NCBI GenBank assembly: GCA_046048875.1
Contig: JBJOFG010000008.1
Coordinates: 1-64,000 of the forward strand
Source of the DNA: CAIZGX01 sp046048875
GTDB lineage: Bacteria; Bacteroidota; Bacteroidia; Flavobacteriales_D; Sanyastnellaceae
Length of the DNA: 64,000 nt
Direction of reading: 5' to 3'
Both the position numbers and the translations under genes were made by a program. The notes under the pieces were generated by a model. The model made no database searches. It saw nothing but the letters and a program-made list of their open reading frames with translations, and was not told the origin of the DNA. Shown here piece by piece: positions 43,326-52,928 of the stretch; position 1 is the stretch's first letter; each line of letters begins with the position of its first letter.

Positions 43326-45593
43326 TTAAAGAGATTTTCTAATTAAGTTCAATGCTCCACCGGCCTTAAACCATTCGATTTGTTGAGCATTGTACGTATG
43401 GTTTACTAAAATGTTTTCTTTCGAACCATCTTCATGAACCAGTTCCAAAGTCAATGGTTTGCCAGCATTAAAATTAACCAAGTCAATAAAATTGATTTTA
43501 TCGTTTTCTTGAATTTTGTCGTAGTCAGCTTCGTTAGCAAAAGTTAACGCCAACATCCCTTGTTTTTTCAAGTTTGTTTCGTGAATACGTGCAAAGCTCT
43601 TTACAAGTATTGCACGAACACCCAAATGACGAGGTTGCATAGCTGCGTGCTCGCGTGAAGACCCTTCACCGTAGTTGTGATCTCCTACAACGATTGAAGG
43701 AACGCCAGCCGCTTTGTATGCACGTTGTACTGTTGGTACTTCAGCATATTCGCCTGTGATTTGATTCTTCACTTTGTTTTGCTCGCCGTTGAAGAAATTG
43801 GTAGCACCAATCAAAGTGTTATTCGCAATGTTATCCAAGTGTCCACGGAAACGTAACCACTGCCCAGCCATAGAGATGTGGTCAGTTGTACATTTTCCTT
43901 TCGCTTTAATCAGCAAACGTGCATTTTCAATGTTGTGACCGTCCCAATCAGAGAATGGTGCAAGCAATTGAAGGCGCTCGCTATCCGGAGCAACTGCAAT
44001 TTCAATAGCGCTTCCATCTTCTGCTGGCGCTTGGTATCCCGCGTCCTTTACTTCGAAGCCAAGTGGTGGTAATTCGAATCCGGTTGGTGCATCGAACATC
44101 ACTTGTTCGCCTTTTGAATTGGTTAATGAATCGGTCAAAGGATTGAATGTTAAATCACCTGCAATGGCCAATGCCGTAGTGATTTCTGGTGAAGCCACGA
44201 AAGCCATGGTATTTGGATTTCCGTCTTGACGTGCAGAGAAGTTACGGTTGAACGAGTGAACGATGGTGTTACGCTCTTTCTTTTCAGCCCCCGCTCTTGC
44301 CCACATACCAATGCATGGTCCGCAAGCATTTGCAAAAACTTTCGCTCCAATTTTAGAGAAGGTTTCAATTAATCCGTCGCGCTCAATGGTGTAACGAACT
44401 TGTTCTGAACCTGGGGTAATACTGAATTCCGCTTTTGGTTCTATTCCTTTTTCTGCGGCTTGCTTTGCAAGTGATGCAGCGCGTGAAATGTCTTCGTATG
44501 AACTGTTGGTGCAAGATCCAATAAGACCCGCTTCAACTTTAATTGGCCAATCGTTAGCAGCAGCAGCCTCTTTCATTTTAGAAATTGGTGTCGCTAAGTC
44601 TGGAGTGAAAGGTCCGTTGATGTAGGGTTCTAGTTCGTCAAGATTAATTTCAATGACTTGATCGAAGTATTTTTCAGGATTGGCATATACTTCCGCATCT
44701 CCGGTTAAGTGTTCGCGAATGTTGTTTGCAAGGTCTGCCACCTCTGGACGTCCAGTAGAGCGAAGGTATCTTTCCATACTGTCGTCGTATCCGAACGTTG
44801 AAGTGGTTGCTCCAATTTCTGCACCCATGTTACAAATTGTTCCTTTACCTGTGCATGAAAGTGACTTTGCACCTTCACCGAAGTATTCTACAATGCATCC
44901 GGTGCCACCTTTTACAGTAAGAATTCCAGCAACTTTAAGAATAACATCTTTCGCTGAGCACCAGCCGCTTAATTTCCCTGTTAATTTAATACCAATCAAC
45001 TTCGGGAATTTCAATTCCCAAGCCATGCCAGCCATTACGTCCATGGCATCTGCACCACCAACACCAATTGCAACCATCCCTAATCCACCTGCATTCACAG
45101 TGTGAGAGTCAGTACCAATCATTAATCCACCCGGAAACGCGTAGTTCTCAAGCACCACTTGGTGAATGATACCAGCGCCTGGTTTCCAGAAACCGATGCC
45201 ATATTTGTTTGAAATTGTCGAAAGGAAGTTGAATACTTCGTTGTTTTTTACCAATGAATCGCTCAAGTCTGTTGAAGAGCCAACACGCGCCTGGATCAAG
45301 TGATCACAGTGCACAGTTGAAGGAACGGCAACTTTTTTTCTACCTGCTTGCATGAATTGCAACAAAGCCATTTGCGCAGTTGCATCTTGCATGGCAACAC
45401 GGTCTGGAGCGAAATCTACATATGAACTTCCACGCTCGAAAGCCACGTCCGTCGAGCCTTCCCAAAGATGTGAGTAAAGAATTTTCTCGCTCAAGGTTAG
45501 CGGCTTTCCAACAACTTTTCTTGCATTTTCCACTCGTTCAGCCAATCTGCTGTAGTGGTTTTTAATCATGTCTAGGTCGAATACTTGACTCAT
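43326..45593 (-). CDS. Aconitate hydratase
   Basis: About 755 residues starting MSQVFDLDMIKNHYSRL (ATG 45593); the longer TTG start would be inside the promoter. Iron-sulfur ligands are in GLIGSCTNSSYED and ANACGPCIGMW. GTDSHTVNAGGLGMVAIGVGGADAMD and the C-terminal swivel domain (DHNYGEGSSREHAAMQPRHLG) are present. It converts citrate to isocitrate in the TCA cycle; sequence and size fit the mitochondrial-type aconitase of Bacteroidota. Confidence 0.95.
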   Translation of the reverse strand: MSQVFDLDMIKNHYSRLAERVENARKVVGKPLTLSEKILYSHLWEGSTDVAFERGSSYVDFAPDRVAMQDATAQMALLQFMQAGRKKVAVPSTVHCDHLIQARVGSSTDLSDSLVKNNEVFNFLSTISNKYGIGFWKPGAGIIHQVVLENYAFPGGLMIGTDSHTVNAGGLGMVAIGVGGADAMDVMAGMAWELKFPKLIGIKLTGKLSGWCSAKDVILKVAGILTVKGGTGCIVEYFGEGAKSLSCTGKGTICNMGAEIGATTSTFGYDDSMERYLRSTGRPEVADLANNIREHLTGDAEVYANPEKYFDQVIEINLDELEPYINGPFTPDLATPISKMKEAAAANDWPIKVEAGLIGSCTNSSYEDISRAASLAKQAAEKGIEPKAEFSITPGSEQVRYTIERDGLIETFSKIGAKVFANACGPCIGMWARAGAEKKERNTIVHSFNRNFSARQDGNPNTMAFVASPEITTALAIAGDLTFNPLTDSLTNSKGEQVMFDAPTGFELPPLGFEVKDAGYQAPAEDGSAIEIAVAPDSERLQLLAPFSDWDGHNIENARLLIKAKGKCTTDHISMAGQWLRFRGHLDNIANNTLIGATNFFNGEQNKVKNQITGEYAEVPTVQRAYKAAGVPSIVVGDHNYGEGSSREHAAMQPRHLGVRAILVKSFARIHETNLKKQGMLALTFANEADYDKIQENDKINFIDLVNFNAGKPLTLELVHEDGSKENILVNHTYNAQQIEWFKAGGALNLIRKSL

Positions 45594-45614
45594 TGTATGT
45601 AGATTTTTACGGGG

Positions 45615-45622
45615 CAAAAATA
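45615..45622 (-). promoter_or_regulatory. -7 promoter element (TATTTTTG) for aconitase
   Basis: A perfect TAnnTTTG on the minus strand, 21 bases before the ATG at 45593. Confidence 0.6.
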
Positions 45623-45648
45623 GTTAGGAATTGAGCGAATTACAACCC

Positions 45649-45656
45649 TACTTTTG
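45649..45656 (+). promoter_or_regulatory. -7 promoter element (TACTTTTG) for the ABC permease
   Basis: A perfect TAnnTTTG, ending four bases before the ATG at 45661. A TTG at 45631-45633 gives a 15-base spacer. Confidence 0.6.
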
Positions 45657-45660
45657 TTTT

Positions 45661-46914
45661 ATGCTTCGCCTTTTATCGACATCTTTCAAAGAAAATATTC
45701 AAACAGCCATAGGTTCTGTTAGAAGTCAGAAGTTGCGAGCCACATTAACGGTATCTATTATAGCTATCGGCATCACCGCTTTGGTTGGAATGATTACCGC
45801 TGTGAAGTGCATAGAGCGTAAGCTTAGCGAAGAGTTTTCTCGTTTGGGGTCGAACACATTTTTAATTCGTTCTGGAAATAACGCACGGCAAGGAATGCGT
45901 CGCGGACAGAGCAGTAAAAACGTTGAAGTAATCTCTTATGACCAAGCCAAGAAGTTTCAAGAATTGTTTCAGGAAGATGCTATTGTTTCCTTAAGTGTGT
46001 TTGCTTCGGCGACTTCAACAGTTTCTCGAAACGGTCTAAAGACCAATCCGAACGTATCTGTTTTAGGTTGCGACGAAAATTATTTTGAATTATCCTCTTA
46101 TGTGTTGAACGACGGACGGAATTTTTCTTCCTTCGAATTGAAAGATGGGGCAAACGTAATGGTTTGCGGAGCCGATATAGCGAAAGAATTATTTAAAGGA
46201 GGAGTCTCTCCCATTGGTCAGACCGTTGATGTAAGTGGAAGGGCTTATGTGATTGTTGGAGTTTTGAAAGAAAAGGGGAATACTTTCGGATTTGCGGGTG
46301 ACAATCAATGTTTAATACCTCTTACCAATGTTCGCAAGACGTTTGGCGACGCAAATTCAGAATACCAAATTAGTGTTGCTGTAAAATCGGCAAAACAACT
46401 TGAATCTGCTACGGAACATGCAGTTGAGGCTATGCGTGTGGCAAGGGCAGACGCCCCGGGTGAGGAGAACACGTTTGAAGTGAATATGAGTAATGGCTTG
46501 GTTGAGCAGCTCATGGGGTTGATTTCAGGAATTACATTGGGAGGGATTTGTATCGGGATTATTACCCTAATCAGTGCAGGTATTGGTTTAATGAATATCA
46601 TGCTTGTTTCGGTGACCGAACGCACACGTGAAATTGGTGTTCGCAAATCCATTGGTGCGAGTTCGAAGATTATTCGGCAGCAGTTTTTGATTGAAGCTGT
46701 CGTCATTGGTCAAATTGGAGGAATTATTGGAATTATTTTAGGGGTATTGGTGGGTAACGTGGTTTCCTTGGTCATCGGAGTTGGATTCACAATTCCTTGG
46801 CTATGGTTGCTTTTAGGAGCAACGATATCGTTTTTGGTATCGGTTGCGTCGGGATATTATCCCGCTAAGAAAGCTTCGAAGTTAGATCCAATAGAAGCTT
46901 TACGATACGAATAA
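45661..46914 (+). CDS. MacB/FtsX-type ABC transporter permease
   Basis: A 417-residue protein starting MLRLLSTSFKENIQTAIGSVR; the frame is open ten codons further, into the promoter. One TM (~30-50) precedes a MacB_PCD periplasmic domain (~70-260). The C-terminal half has three TMs in an FtsX domain (TERTREIGVRKSIGAS, ASGYYPAKKASKLDPIEALRYE). No ATPase gene is adjacent. It may pair with an ATP-binding subunit encoded elsewhere, for efflux or lipoprotein export. Confidence 0.9.
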   Translation: MLRLLSTSFKENIQTAIGSVRSQKLRATLTVSIIAIGITALVGMITAVKCIERKLSEEFSRLGSNTFLIRSGNNARQGMRRGQSSKNVEVISYDQAKKFQELFQEDAIVSLSVFASATSTVSRNGLKTNPNVSVLGCDENYFELSSYVLNDGRNFSSFELKDGANVMVCGADIAKELFKGGVSPIGQTVDVSGRAYVIVGVLKEKGNTFGFAGDNQCLIPLTNVRKTFGDANSEYQISVAVKSAKQLESATEHAVEAMRVARADAPGEENTFEVNMSNGLVEQLMGLISGITLGGICIGIITLISAGIGLMNIMLVSVTERTREIGVRKSIGASSKIIRQQFLIEAVVIGQIGGIIGIILGVLVGNVVSLVIGVGFTIPWLWLLLGATISFLVSVASGYYPAKKASKLDPIEALRYE

Positions 46915-46918
46915 AAAA

Positions 46919-46942
46919 AAAGGCCACCCGAAGGTGGCCTTT
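46919..46942 (-). terminator. Terminator between ABC permease and T9SS gene
   Basis: Stem AAAGGCCACC / GGTGGCCTTT with loop CGAA. On the minus strand a T-run follows, so it mainly ends the T9SS transcript; it may also work for the permease. Confidence 0.85.
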
Positions 46943-46960
46943 CCATTCAAGAAGAAATTA

Positions 46961-48904
46961 TTATTTCTTAACTGAAAGAGTTTTAGTGAACATTCTAGCT
47001 CCACCAATAACTAATGAAACTTCGTAGTTTCCAGCGTTCAAGCCAGCAACGTTTAATTCGAAGTTGTTCATTCCTGGAGTGTATTTACCTAAGTTTTTGA
47101 ACTCGATTAATTTTCCAGTGATGTCACGTACTTCGTAAGCAACGTTTGCAGCTGATGTTAACTCGAAATTCACACGAGTTGAAGTAACAGCTGGGTTTGG
47201 AGCGAATTGGAAGAAAGTAAGGTTGTCAGAATTGATTTCGTCTACAGATACACGCTCAGAAAGGATCAAGCGAACAGCAGGCGAGAAGCTTTGACTGCTG
47301 AACCACACGAATGAACCATCACCGGCCATTTCGTATACAGCAGTTGAGTTGTCAGTATCGCTGTTGTCTTCAGCAGCAACAGTTAGTTCTAATGCACTTG
47401 TATTTTCATTCAATACGCCGTTAAAGTAAACAGTACCAGGCTGAAGGTCAACAGGAGCATCGAATGGGAAGTACTGATATCCGTTATCAATCCACCCTGC
47501 GTTTAAGACGTAATCTTGAGATGCGAGAACTGCAGCGTCATTCGGGCTACCCTCGAACAAGACAGCTGAATAATCTACATCAGCGTCAGAACTCGGACCG
47601 AACACAACGGTAAGACCGTGAGCAAGAGAACCAGCATTCGGGCATGTGAAGAACGCTCCGTAGCCGGTTGGATCAAATTCGCCTGGACTATCATCACTTT
47701 CACGTGGCGTTAATTCGATGTCAAGGTTTGCTTCATCTTCGTGACCATATTCGTCTGAAGAGTATACGATGATTTTGTCCATGTTGTTGTTAACAGGTTC
47801 CTCATCACCAAAAGTGTCAAGGCTAGAAATGCCAGCGCGGATTGTATAAGTTCCAATTGCACTTGGCTCCCAACCTGTCTGAATGTACAGGGTGTCATTT
47901 AAGAATGACGGGCACTCTGGAGTGTTACCGAAAGCTTCCATGGTGAATGGTGAAGAGACAGCGTTACCAACCACAGCTCCTGTTTCGTCAAGAATGTCAA
48001 CGTTAATGAAAGTGTTTGTTTGATCTGCACTTCCGTTGTTGCGGTAGATAACACCAACTAAAAGACCTCCGTCAGCAGCAAACGTGCGTTGCTCGAAAGG
48101 AGTTACACGGTATTCCCAAATGTTGAATACATCTCCATTGGTTACTTGAAGAATTTCAAGATCGTTAACAACAGCGTTGTCGAAGATTTCAATATCATCG
48201 ATTCCCCAGAAGTAGTGGCTATAACCTGCAGCAGCAGATGTGTTGTATCCCCAACGCACCTGAACATTTGATTGTCCTGCAGCTGCGCAAGAAATATCGA
48301 CGCGGGTATTCAATGGGTTTGCAGAAAGTGAATTTGCACTAGGCGTGAAACTTCCATTTGCAGGAAAAACAGTCCAGTTTGCACCACCATCAGTAGAAAC
48401 TTCAATTGTCAATGGTGAAGCAGAGAAACAGCAATAACGGAAGTATTGAGACCATTCAACAATAACTGAGGTCATGGCACTGCAATCGATAGTTGGAGTT
48501 GAAAGGCTTCCTGTAACGTCTTCAACACCATCTGAAACTGGGGTGTTGTATAAGTCACAATCGAAGATTACCCAACCATTTGATGCAGTAGGAGATGCTA
48601 ATGCTGGTAATGAAGAAGAAAATTGTCCTGCAGGTGAACTTGCATTTGCTACCATCCAAATGGTTCCAGCAGGGCTGCTGTCTTCATGCGTCATATCACC
48701 AAAACCATTAGAGAAATCTTGGCTATAAACGACAACACGATCAGCGTTTGATGTTGGAGACGATACAGTCGCGTGAGCTGAACGTTCCAATTCAGTGTTT
48801 GAAGGAGCTTTAGGTGCAGCTTTAATATCTGTAACAGGCGTTACTTGCGCTGTAGCAGAGAAAGCTAAACCAATAGCACCGCAAAGAGTAAAAATTTTTT
48901 TCAT
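46961..48904 (-). CDS. T9SS type A sorting domain protein (choice-of-anchor J-like)
   Basis: A 647-residue protein starting MKKIFTLCGAIGLAFSATAQ (ATG 48904), with a signal peptide. The first ~250 residues resemble a MAM/jelly-roll "choice-of-anchor J" domain (YSQDFSNGFGDM ... GWVIFDCDLYN ... VEWSQYFRYCC). Beta-sandwich domains follow. The C-terminus (FQFAPNPAVTSTRVNFEL ... GARMFTKTLSVKK) is a T9SS type A sorting domain. The role is surface or secreted; no catalytic motif is seen. It is a paralogue of the next upstream gene. Confidence 0.87.
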   Translation of the reverse strand: MKKIFTLCGAIGLAFSATAQVTPVTDIKAAPKAPSNTELERSAHATVSSPTSNADRVVVYSQDFSNGFGDMTHEDSSPAGTIWMVANASSPAGQFSSSLPALASPTASNGWVIFDCDLYNTPVSDGVEDVTGSLSTPTIDCSAMTSVIVEWSQYFRYCCFSASPLTIEVSTDGGANWTVFPANGSFTPSANSLSANPLNTRVDISCAAAGQSNVQVRWGYNTSAAAGYSHYFWGIDDIEIFDNAVVNDLEILQVTNGDVFNIWEYRVTPFEQRTFAADGGLLVGVIYRNNGSADQTNTFINVDILDETGAVVGNAVSSPFTMEAFGNTPECPSFLNDTLYIQTGWEPSAIGTYTIRAGISSLDTFGDEEPVNNNMDKIIVYSSDEYGHEDEANLDIELTPRESDDSPGEFDPTGYGAFFTCPNAGSLAHGLTVVFGPSSDADVDYSAVLFEGSPNDAAVLASQDYVLNAGWIDNGYQYFPFDAPVDLQPGTVYFNGVLNENTSALELTVAAEDNSDTDNSTAVYEMAGDGSFVWFSSQSFSPAVRLILSERVSVDEINSDNLTFFQFAPNPAVTSTRVNFELTSAANVAYEVRDITGKLIEFKNLGKYTPGMNNFELNVAGLNAGNYEVSLVIGGARMFTKTLSVKK

Positions 48905-48928
48905 CTTAACAGGTTTAATTTTAGGATG

Positions 48929-48936
48929 GAAAGGTA
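48929..48936 (-). promoter_or_regulatory. -7 promoter element (TACCTTTC) for the T9SS gene at 46961
   Basis: Minus strand, one mismatch to TAnnTTTG, 24 bases before the ATG. Confidence 0.45.
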
Positions 48937-48967
48937 ATAAATATCTTAACATACATACCCAAAGGTC

Positions 48968-48999
48968 AAAAAAAAAGTCCCGCAGACGCGGGACTTTTT
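48968..48999 (-). terminator. Terminator after the upstream T9SS type A gene
   Basis: Stem GTCCCGC / GCGGGAC (48977-48983, 48988-48994), loop AGAC, with A-run on the plus strand giving a long T-run on the minus strand. Confidence 0.9.
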
Positions 49000-49021
49000 C
49001 CTTTCAATGAAAGAAGATGAA

Positions 49022-50917
49022 TTACTTCACCATCATTTCTTTTGTCAAACTTGAAGAACCAGCAGTGATAGTGTAAGTGTAAACACCTGCACCGAAAGCT
49101 GAAGTATTCAAAGTGATCATGTTTTTACCAGCTGGCTTAACACCTTCGTTAGATACTGCTACAACTCGTCCAGTCAAATCGCGAACTGTCAAAGTTACAC
49201 GCTCGTTGCTTGGAAGGTTATAAGTAATAGTTGTGTTGCCGTTAGATGGGTTAGGCATGTTTTGTCCTAATTCGAAAGCAGTAGTTGCATTAACAGAGGC
49301 AACAGCAGCAGTCTCGTCTGAATTCAAACGAACCATTGGTACAGATCCAGTAGCACCCCAAGAAGTACCGTCATACAACCAAGAAACGACCCATTCGTTG
49401 CTACCTGAAACAGGAATACGAGTACCGCTTACGCATGAAACTACAGCTAAGTAAACATTCTCAGCATTTAAAGTAACTGGAGAAGCAAAAGGAAGTGTTA
49501 CGAAAGTGTTTCCACCAACGCTATTGAATTCGTTACCTGTGAAGATATACTCAAGTGTTTCGATTCCGATATCAGTGAAGATTGGATCTCCAGCTGCGTC
49601 GAATCCTTCCCATAAGTATATACGACCTAAGATTGGGTCTCCAGCAGCTGAACCAGCACCGATAGCAACATCAATACCACCGAATTGATCGTCAGCATAA
49701 ATATCAAACAAATTACCAACTTCGAAATCTGAAGTCGGACCCATGAATGCTTGTGCGGCATTTGCATCACGACCGTATGTAAAGTCTGTGATTTCCATTG
49801 ACGTAGTGCCTGTGTTGTTAGAAGCTACATCATCTCCTGTTGCAGAAGTAGTAGTTCCAGTCACAACAACAGAACCAACAGCGCTTGGAGTCCAAGTTGT
49901 AGAAACAGAAATAGTATCTTTATCTAGTGATAAGAAATTCGCAGAGGTTTGATCAGCAGCGAAAGGAGAACCCGCAACAGGAGTACCGTTGAAAGTTACT
50001 TCGTAGCTCATTGTAGCGTCAACTTGGTCGTTCGTTCCACCGTTGAAGATTACTGAAGTAGCGTGAATTGGGCTAACTTGAGTAACGGGGACTCTGTTGT
50101 AATCCCAGAAGCCTAAACCGAAGTTTGCTTGATTCCAGTCACCACCTTTTGTCTTCACTACACGAATATCGTTAGCAGGAAGTTCTCCAACCACGATGTT
50201 GTCAACTGCAAATCCAGAAGCCCATGATCCAGCGTCAGTCCATTGGAAGCGGATGATAACGTTAGAAGCTGTTATATCGTATAAAGGAACGATGATAGAC
50301 TGCCAGTAATCTTGATCAATTGGAAATACATCGATGCTTGCACCTGTTTCATCAACTCCAATAGGACGAATGTTGAAAGTTGCGCCACCGTCTGTAGAGA
50401 CTTGCAGTGTAGCATCACCACCACCGAAATTCTGATCGTGGAAAATGTCAAATGAAATAGCGATGTTAGTTGCCGCAGAGAAATCCATAGATGGTGATTG
50501 AACATATACATCTACCATGTCACAATCGCATGGGGTGTCATCATCGTTTGCACCAGCGAATTTGTTCCCTGTTCCAACCTGAGGAACTGGCCAGTAACCA
50601 CCACCGTTAGCGGTTGTGCTGTTATGTGTTTTAAATGCGTTTCCGTTAGAACCGTCAGCTTGTACAACTGTGTTGGTAGACCATCCAGCAGGTAAAGACC
50701 CTGGCATTGCACCTGTTACGCCTTGGAAGTCTTCTGTTAGAAGAACAACACGGTTACTCCAGTCAATCGATGGTGCCATCTCCTGACGGATAGTTGCTTT
50801 TGGAGAAATTTCATTTCTAGTGAAAGTTCTGCGAGCAGGTGATTGTTGCACAGACCATTGTGCGAATGATACACTCGCTACAGCTGAGAACAAACCTAAT
50901 AAGTAGATTTTCTTCAT
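49022..50917 (-). CDS. T9SS type A sorting domain protein (choice-of-anchor J-like)
   Basis: A 631-residue protein with signal peptide MKKIYLLGLFSAVASVSFAQ. The N-terminal half has the jelly-roll pattern (LLTEDFQGVTGAMPGSLPAGW ... ISFDIFHDQNFGGGD ... FRFQWTD-type strands). The rest is Ig/beta-sandwich-like. The C-terminus (FELGQNMPNPSNGNTTITYNL ... SLTKEMMVK) is a type A sorting domain. It is arranged in tandem with the related gene at 46961. They are separated by a strong terminator and have separate promoters, so they can be expressed differently. Confidence 0.88.
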   Translation of the reverse strand: MKKIYLLGLFSAVASVSFAQWSVQQSPARRTFTRNEISPKATIRQEMAPSIDWSNRVVLLTEDFQGVTGAMPGSLPAGWSTNTVVQADGSNGNAFKTHNSTTANGGGYWPVPQVGTGNKFAGANDDDTPCDCDMVDVYVQSPSMDFSAATNIAISFDIFHDQNFGGGDATLQVSTDGGATFNIRPIGVDETGASIDVFPIDQDYWQSIIVPLYDITASNVIIRFQWTDAGSWASGFAVDNIVVGELPANDIRVVKTKGGDWNQANFGLGFWDYNRVPVTQVSPIHATSVIFNGGTNDQVDATMSYEVTFNGTPVAGSPFAADQTSANFLSLDKDTISVSTTWTPSAVGSVVVTGTTTSATGDDVASNNTGTTSMEITDFTYGRDANAAQAFMGPTSDFEVGNLFDIYADDQFGGIDVAIGAGSAAGDPILGRIYLWEGFDAAGDPIFTDIGIETLEYIFTGNEFNSVGGNTFVTLPFASPVTLNAENVYLAVVSCVSGTRIPVSGSNEWVVSWLYDGTSWGATGSVPMVRLNSDETAAVASVNATTAFELGQNMPNPSNGNTTITYNLPSNERVTLTVRDLTGRVVAVSNEGVKPAGKNMITLNTSAFGAGVYTYTITAGSSSLTKEMMVK

Positions 50918-50948
50918 TTGTTTAAATTTAAGTTAACTTTTGTGGCTA

Positions 50949-50976
50949 CGAATATAAGGAAATTCTTGGTTGACAA
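50949..50976 (-). promoter_or_regulatory. Promoter (TTG-N17-TATATTCG) for the T9SS gene at 49022
   Basis: On the minus strand TTG (50974-50976), a 17-base spacer and TATATTCG (50949-50956), one mismatch to TAnnTTTG. It lies 31 bases before the ATG. Confidence 0.6.
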
Positions 50977-50999
50977 TTCAAGGAAAATCCACCTAAAAA

Positions 51000-51803
51000 T
51001 TAAGACTCGATTTCTTTCTTTTTCTCAACGCGTTGGGCCACTCTGATGCTGATTTCGTACAATAAAAGAAGGGGTAATGAAACCAGTAATTGACTGGTTA
51101 CATCTGGCGGAGTAATGATGGCGCTCACAATGAGGTTTACAACAAATGCGTGCCTTCTGTATTTTTTGAGAAATGCGGATGTTACTAGACCAATTTTGGC
51201 CAAGAAGTATATTACAACAGGCATTTGAAAGACAAGTCCTGTCCCCAAAATAAGAGAAGAACAAAGTTTCAAGTAAGAAAGTATCGTCGCGTTTACTTCC
51301 ACATCTGCAAAGGCGAAATTTCCCAAAAACTGAATTGAGAGTGGGGTGAGAACATAATATCCGAAAAGAATTCCCAAGAAGAACAGCAGCGAAACATAAA
51401 AACCTATTCCTCTAACTGACTTCAATTCAGATTTTCGAAGACCAGGACGGATAAACGCCCAAATTTGGTAGAAGATTGCGGGGAAAGCTAGGATTACACC
51501 TCCAATTAGCACGACAGTCATATAAGCAGAGAAATTTCCGCCCATAGTGGTGCTCTGAAGCGTGAAGTTCGCATCAGTGAAACAGAGTTGATCCTCTAAA
51601 CCAAGGTTGTGACCCAACCAACAGAAGAAACGATAAGTTGGGAAGTCGGCTCTTCTCGGAGCCATGATAATGTTCTCAATGACGTATGTATCAAAAAGAA
51701 AAACAACGACCACACCGGCTACTGCGAACAATACAGCGCGGAATAACCTTTTTCTCAGTTCTTCCAAGTGCTCTAAAAAACTCATGTTCTTTTCTTCAGC
51801 CAT
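51000..51803 (-). CDS. tatC: Sec-independent protein translocase TatC
   Basis: A 267-residue protein with six TM segments. MSFLEHLEELRKRLFRA is the TatC N-terminal motif, and FYQIWAFIRPGLRKSELK and VSAIITPPDVTSQLLVSLPLLLLYE are conserved. It is the receptor of the twin-arginine translocase for folded proteins. tatA/B genes are not in the window. It starts 5 bases after the kdsD stop and is likely co-transcribed. Confidence 0.96.
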   Translation of the reverse strand: MAEEKNMSFLEHLEELRKRLFRAVLFAVAGVVVVFLFDTYVIENIIMAPRRADFPTYRFFCWLGHNLGLEDQLCFTDANFTLQSTTMGGNFSAYMTVVLIGGVILAFPAIFYQIWAFIRPGLRKSELKSVRGIGFYVSLLFFLGILFGYYVLTPLSIQFLGNFAFADVEVNATILSYLKLCSSLILGTGLVFQMPVVIYFLAKIGLVTSAFLKKYRRHAFVVNLIVSAIITPPDVTSQLLVSLPLLLLYEISIRVAQRVEKKKEIES

Positions 51804-51808
51804 GCTTC

Positions 51809-52783
51809 CTAATTAATTCCAGCGCTTAATAAGTCGTGCAAATGTATGATACCACAATATGTTCCTTCATCATTGACCACGAGCAGCTGACTGATCTTGT
51901 TGTTTTCCATTAACTGAAATCCTTCAACAGCCAAAGCTTCTTTTTGAATTCGCTTCGCAGAAACATTCATTAAGTCCGATGCTTTCAAGATATCGAGGTT
52001 AATGTTCCGTTCTACAGCACGACGAATATCCCCATCTGTAACAATCCCGAGTAATTCATTATTCTGAACAACCGCTGTTGCACCCGCTCTTTTTGAAGAT
52101 ATTTCAATGAGTAAATCACGGAAGTTGCAGTCAGGTGATACCTTTGGTATAGCGTCTTTTCGCATGACTTGTTCTACAGTGGTAAAAAGCTTTTTTCCAA
52201 GTGCACCACCGGGATGATATTTCGCGAAATCGAGTTTACTAAATCCACGTTCGGTCATTAACGATACTGCAATAGCATCTCCAACGGCCAATTGCAGCGT
52301 TGTGCTTACGGTTGGCGCAAGATTGTTCGGACAAGCCTCACTTGTCATGGGTGTGTGCAGAAAGTAAGAAGATTCTTTTGCTAAGTAGCTGTTAGTATTT
52401 GCCCCAACGCCAATTAAAACCACGTTCATCGATTTCAACAATGAAACTAAGTACTGAATTTCTGGAGAATCGCCACTTTTTGAGAGGCAGAAAACCACGC
52501 TGTTGTTTTGAACCATTCCCAAATCTCCGTGAATGGCTTCTGAGGCATGTAAGAATTGTGCAGGCTGACCTGTGCTGTTAAACGTTGCAACCCATTTCTG
52601 AGCAATGATCCCACTTTTCCCAATGCCAGTCACCACAACGGGTTGCTTAGTTTGCAATACAGTGCTTACAGCGGCAATGAATACTTCGTTGAGTGATTCG
52701 CTCAGAGCAGAAAGGGCTCCCGCTTCAAGGTTAACAGCCTCTTTGGCTGCCTCTAAAATAGATGGAGATGGGGTTAATTTCAC
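51809..52783 (-). CDS. kdsD: KpsF/GutQ family arabinose-5-phosphate isomerase
   Basis: About 324 residues from GTG 52783 (VKLTPSPSILEAAKEAV); the frame is open five codons further upstream to a TTG. A TCTTTG promoter-like motif ends four bases before the GTG. The SIS domain (~40-180; VVVTGIGKSGIIAQKWVATFNSTGQPAQFLHASEAIHGDLGM) and two CBS repeats (~205-324) match KdsD. It makes arabinose-5-phosphate for Kdo of lipopolysaccharide. Confidence 0.92.
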   Translation of the reverse strand: MKLTPSPSILEAAKEAVNLEAGALSALSESLNEVFIAAVSTVLQTKQPVVVTGIGKSGIIAQKWVATFNSTGQPAQFLHASEAIHGDLGMVQNNSVVFCLSKSGDSPEIQYLVSLLKSMNVVLIGVGANTNSYLAKESSYFLHTPMTSEACPNNLAPTVSTTLQLAVGDAIAVSLMTERGFSKLDFAKYHPGGALGKKLFTTVEQVMRKDAIPKVSPDCNFRDLLIEISSKRAGATAVVQNNELLGIVTDGDIRRAVERNINLDILKASDLMNVSAKRIQKEALAVEGFQLMENNKISQLLVVNDEGTYCGIIHLHDLLSAGIN

Positions 52784-52928
52784 TTTGCAAAGATGCAAAT
52801 AAACAGCTGTTTTTGTGGTCTTTTTTTTCGTTGGAATTTCTTTGGTGTGCAGAGCCTTTTGTGCTTACATTCGTTTAGCGAATTTTATAGAGACGTTAAC
52901 TTTTCATAACGTTCAATTATTAAATAGA

